In this document: positions 46,547 to 47,846 of the stretch, piece by piece
Numbering within the stretch: the stretch's first letter is position 1
Layout: every line of letters begins with the position of its first letter
Virus record (IMG/VR): IMGVR_UViG_3300037961_002446
Span: 1-47,846 of that record
Source: a virus
Strand: one strand, 5' to 3'
Length of the DNA: 47,846 nucleotides
The notes under the pieces: generated by a model
What the model saw: the letters and a program-made list of their open reading frames with translations, nothing else
The model's database searches: none
What the model was told of the DNA's origin: nothing
Translations under genes and position numbers: made by a program

Positions 46547-47458
46547 TTATGTTAGTGTGATAACAACTGTATGAAAAGCAGTTTCAGTTTGTCCCGCAGT
46601 ATTTACAATTTCTACTTTATATCGTATGGTGAATGTTTCTCCTGCGAGAGGATTACCAAAAATAAATCTTACATCTCTAAATAAAAGCATAGATATTGGT
46701 TGAGAATTAGAATTATTTGATGTGCCTGTGTTTAGAACACCTGTTCCACAAATACCCCAATCGCTATTTGCCCCTGTTCCTGAAAACCCAACATCAGGAT
46801 AGGTGGAGGATATTGCTAATGAATCCTGTAATGGATAATTAGCACCAACACATACTGTTGATGGTGGGAAACTTAAACCTACTACAGGCAAAGCCTGAAA
46901 TCCCGTCCAAGACATAATTACATTATCTACTTCATAACGATTTAATGTTTGAAGTCCATTTGGGCATTCTAAATAAGTAGCGGAATTGAAGAAAATTTGT
47001 TCAGGAACAAGGCTGAAACCACCACCGCCACCACCAATACCGCCACCAATAGGGTCTTCGGGTTCAATAATAATCCCTCCTTCGGGGTCTTCGGGGTCGC
47101 CTCCTCCTCCTGAAAAAGGATTTAATTGTCCTAATGCTGCCGAATCAGCAAACTGAATTAAATCATTAGCGGGAAGGCTTAAATCTGTTTTATATTCATT
47201 ACTTGAAATTTGAGAATGAACAGGTGCAGAATTAAATACCAAAAAAGTCCCATTACCACTTATTTGATTTCCTAAAATAGGATTATTCAGTAAAGCGTTT
47301 CTCCAAATATATGGTAAAACTGCTTGAGTTCCTCCTTGTCTTTCAGCGAAGAAAACACCTTGACCGCCTCCACCACCTTGACCGCCACCTTGTTGGCCAC
47401 CGCTTACTGACCCTTTGAGCAAAAGGCCATTATTAACAAGAAATAATGGGTTATCCAT
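46547..47458 (-). CDS. Glycine-rich probable virion protein
   Basis: A 303-residue protein with two poly-glycine segments (SGGQQGGGQGGGGGQG near 20-35 and GGGIGGGGGGFSL near 135-150) flanking beta-rich domains. The C-terminal FTIRYKVEIVNTAGQTETAF is like an immunoglobulin or fibre domain. Typical of tail fibres or spikes. It lies just after the minus-strand partial gene at the right edge. Confidence 0.65.
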   Translation of the reverse strand: MDNPLFLVNNGLLLKGSVSGGQQGGGQGGGGGQGVFFAERQGGTQAVLPYIWRNALLNNPILGNQISGNGTFLVFNSAPVHSQISSNEYKTDLSLPANDLIQFADSAALGQLNPFSGGGGDPEDPEGGIIIEPEDPIGGGIGGGGGGFSLVPEQIFFNSATYLECPNGLQTLNRYEVDNVIMSWTGFQALPVVGLSFPPSTVCVGANYPLQDSLAISSTYPDVGFSGTGANSDWGICGTGVLNTGTSNNSNSQPISMLLFRDVRFIFGNPLAGETFTIRYKVEIVNTAGQTETAFHTVVITLT

Positions 47459-47462
47459 TTAA

Positions 47463-47846
47463 TCACCCGATTATTTGCCATTCTCTATTTTCAGTATAAA
47501 TGAAAGTCTTTCCACTTCCTGCGCTTATTGCTATAGGGAAAGTAGAAATTGGGTTTTGAGATATTTCAAAGAAACTATCTTCTACGCTATTTCCTAAACC
47601 TTTAGCAGAAAACATATGTTTCTCTTGCACTGTAAACTCAGGTCTATCTATGTTAGTTGTTCCCTGTGTAACTAAAAAAGAATATTGAGTTCCGATAGGA
47701 GGCCTATTTGGTAGCATTATTTCATTAGCCCCTGAACAAATAAAAGTAGTTCCTGTTAAATGAACAGGAATATGTCTGTAAGCATCAGCAAGCCTAACAA
47801 TATTAGCATTACCATTATTGCCCGTTGAACTTGTAATAAACCATTG
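47463..47846 (-). CDS. Hypothetical protein, N-terminus beyond the window (partial)
   Basis: At least 127 residues: the frame stays open to the right edge (QWFITSSTGNNGNANIVRLA...), so the internal ATG at 47717 is not the start. It is beta-rich with small residues (FPIAISAGSGKTFIYTENRE), compatible with a virion or tail protein. Ends 4 bp before the glycine-rich gene. Confidence 0.65.
   Translation of the reverse strand, partial: QWFITSSTGNNGNANIVRLADAYRHIPVHLTGTTFICSGANEIMLPNRPPIGTQYSFLVTQGTTNIDRPEFTVQEKHMFSAKGLGNSVEDSFFEISQNPISTFPIAISAGSGKTFIYTENREWQIIG

Noticed and set aside
1-47846. CRISPR array, given the Cas4-like nuclease
   Set aside because: No regularly spaced direct repeats with unique spacers and no cas1 or cas2; the nuclease fits the replication block.

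Overview
The window looks like most of a double-stranded DNA virus of an archaeon. It is AT-rich and dense with genes, many of which overlap by 4 nt (ATGA, GTGA or TTGA). The information-processing genes are archaeal: a TFB-type transcription factor, PCNA, an RFC small subunit plus a divergent large-subunit-like ATPase, family B DNA polymerase, an archaeo-eukaryotic primase, ATP-dependent DNA ligase, an ERCC4/XPF nuclease, a Cas4-like nuclease and histone-fold proteins. Two cargo genes are bacterial in flavour: a GroES/GroEL pair (group I chaperonin) and a class II ribonucleotide reductase. This combination fits a tailed virus of marine planktonic Euryarchaeota (magrovirus-like, Marine Group II). 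That placement rests on gene content only; no search was possible.

Layout. Positions 1-1864 hold minus-strand genes of unknown, possibly virion, function; the first runs off the left edge. Positions 2280-7230 are an unusual module of small, mostly minus-strand transcription units. Nine of its promoters or unit boundaries carry the palindromic element CAAAG..CCATATGG..CTTTG. Several units end in a CCCC-loop-GGGG hairpin. One gene-free unit looks like a long structured RNA. Positions 7261-7760 are an intergenic switch region with ten ATGAGAA/TTCTCAT repeats, four TAACTAGGTCAA repeats, an AT-rich block and a pyrimidine tract, so it is a candidate replication origin. From 7893 to 46469 everything is on the plus strand. 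Small zinc-ribbon and membrane genes and a tRNA-Arg(UCU) come first. They are followed by a ubiquitin-like protein, ribonucleotide reductase, TFB, an E1/ThiF-like enzyme, a JAMM protease and GroES/GroEL, and then the replication and repair block. A UUCG-loop terminator (46468-46499) closes this arm. Minus-strand genes, including a glycine-rich probable virion protein, follow and run off the right edge.

How it fits together. The virus appears to carry nearly its own replisome: primase (PriS-like domain joined to a PriL-like Fe-S domain), AAA+ helicase, RPA/SSB-like protein, clamp and clamp loader, a PolB split in two, and ligase. It also has repair nucleases, dNTP supply, folding machinery and a transcription factor. 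The most interesting candidate system is a set of three genes on the same strand. They encode a 68-residue beta-grasp ubiquitin/MoaD-like protein ending in Gly-Gly-Ser-Leu (15493-15699), an E1/ThiF-like adenylating enzyme (20849-21412) and a JAMM/MPN+ protease with an intact HxH-x7-S-x2-D motif (23158-23814). Together they suggest a virus-encoded ubiquitin-like modification or sulfur-carrier pathway.

Limits. All functions are read from motifs by eye. Many small genes have no recognisable family and are described without a function.
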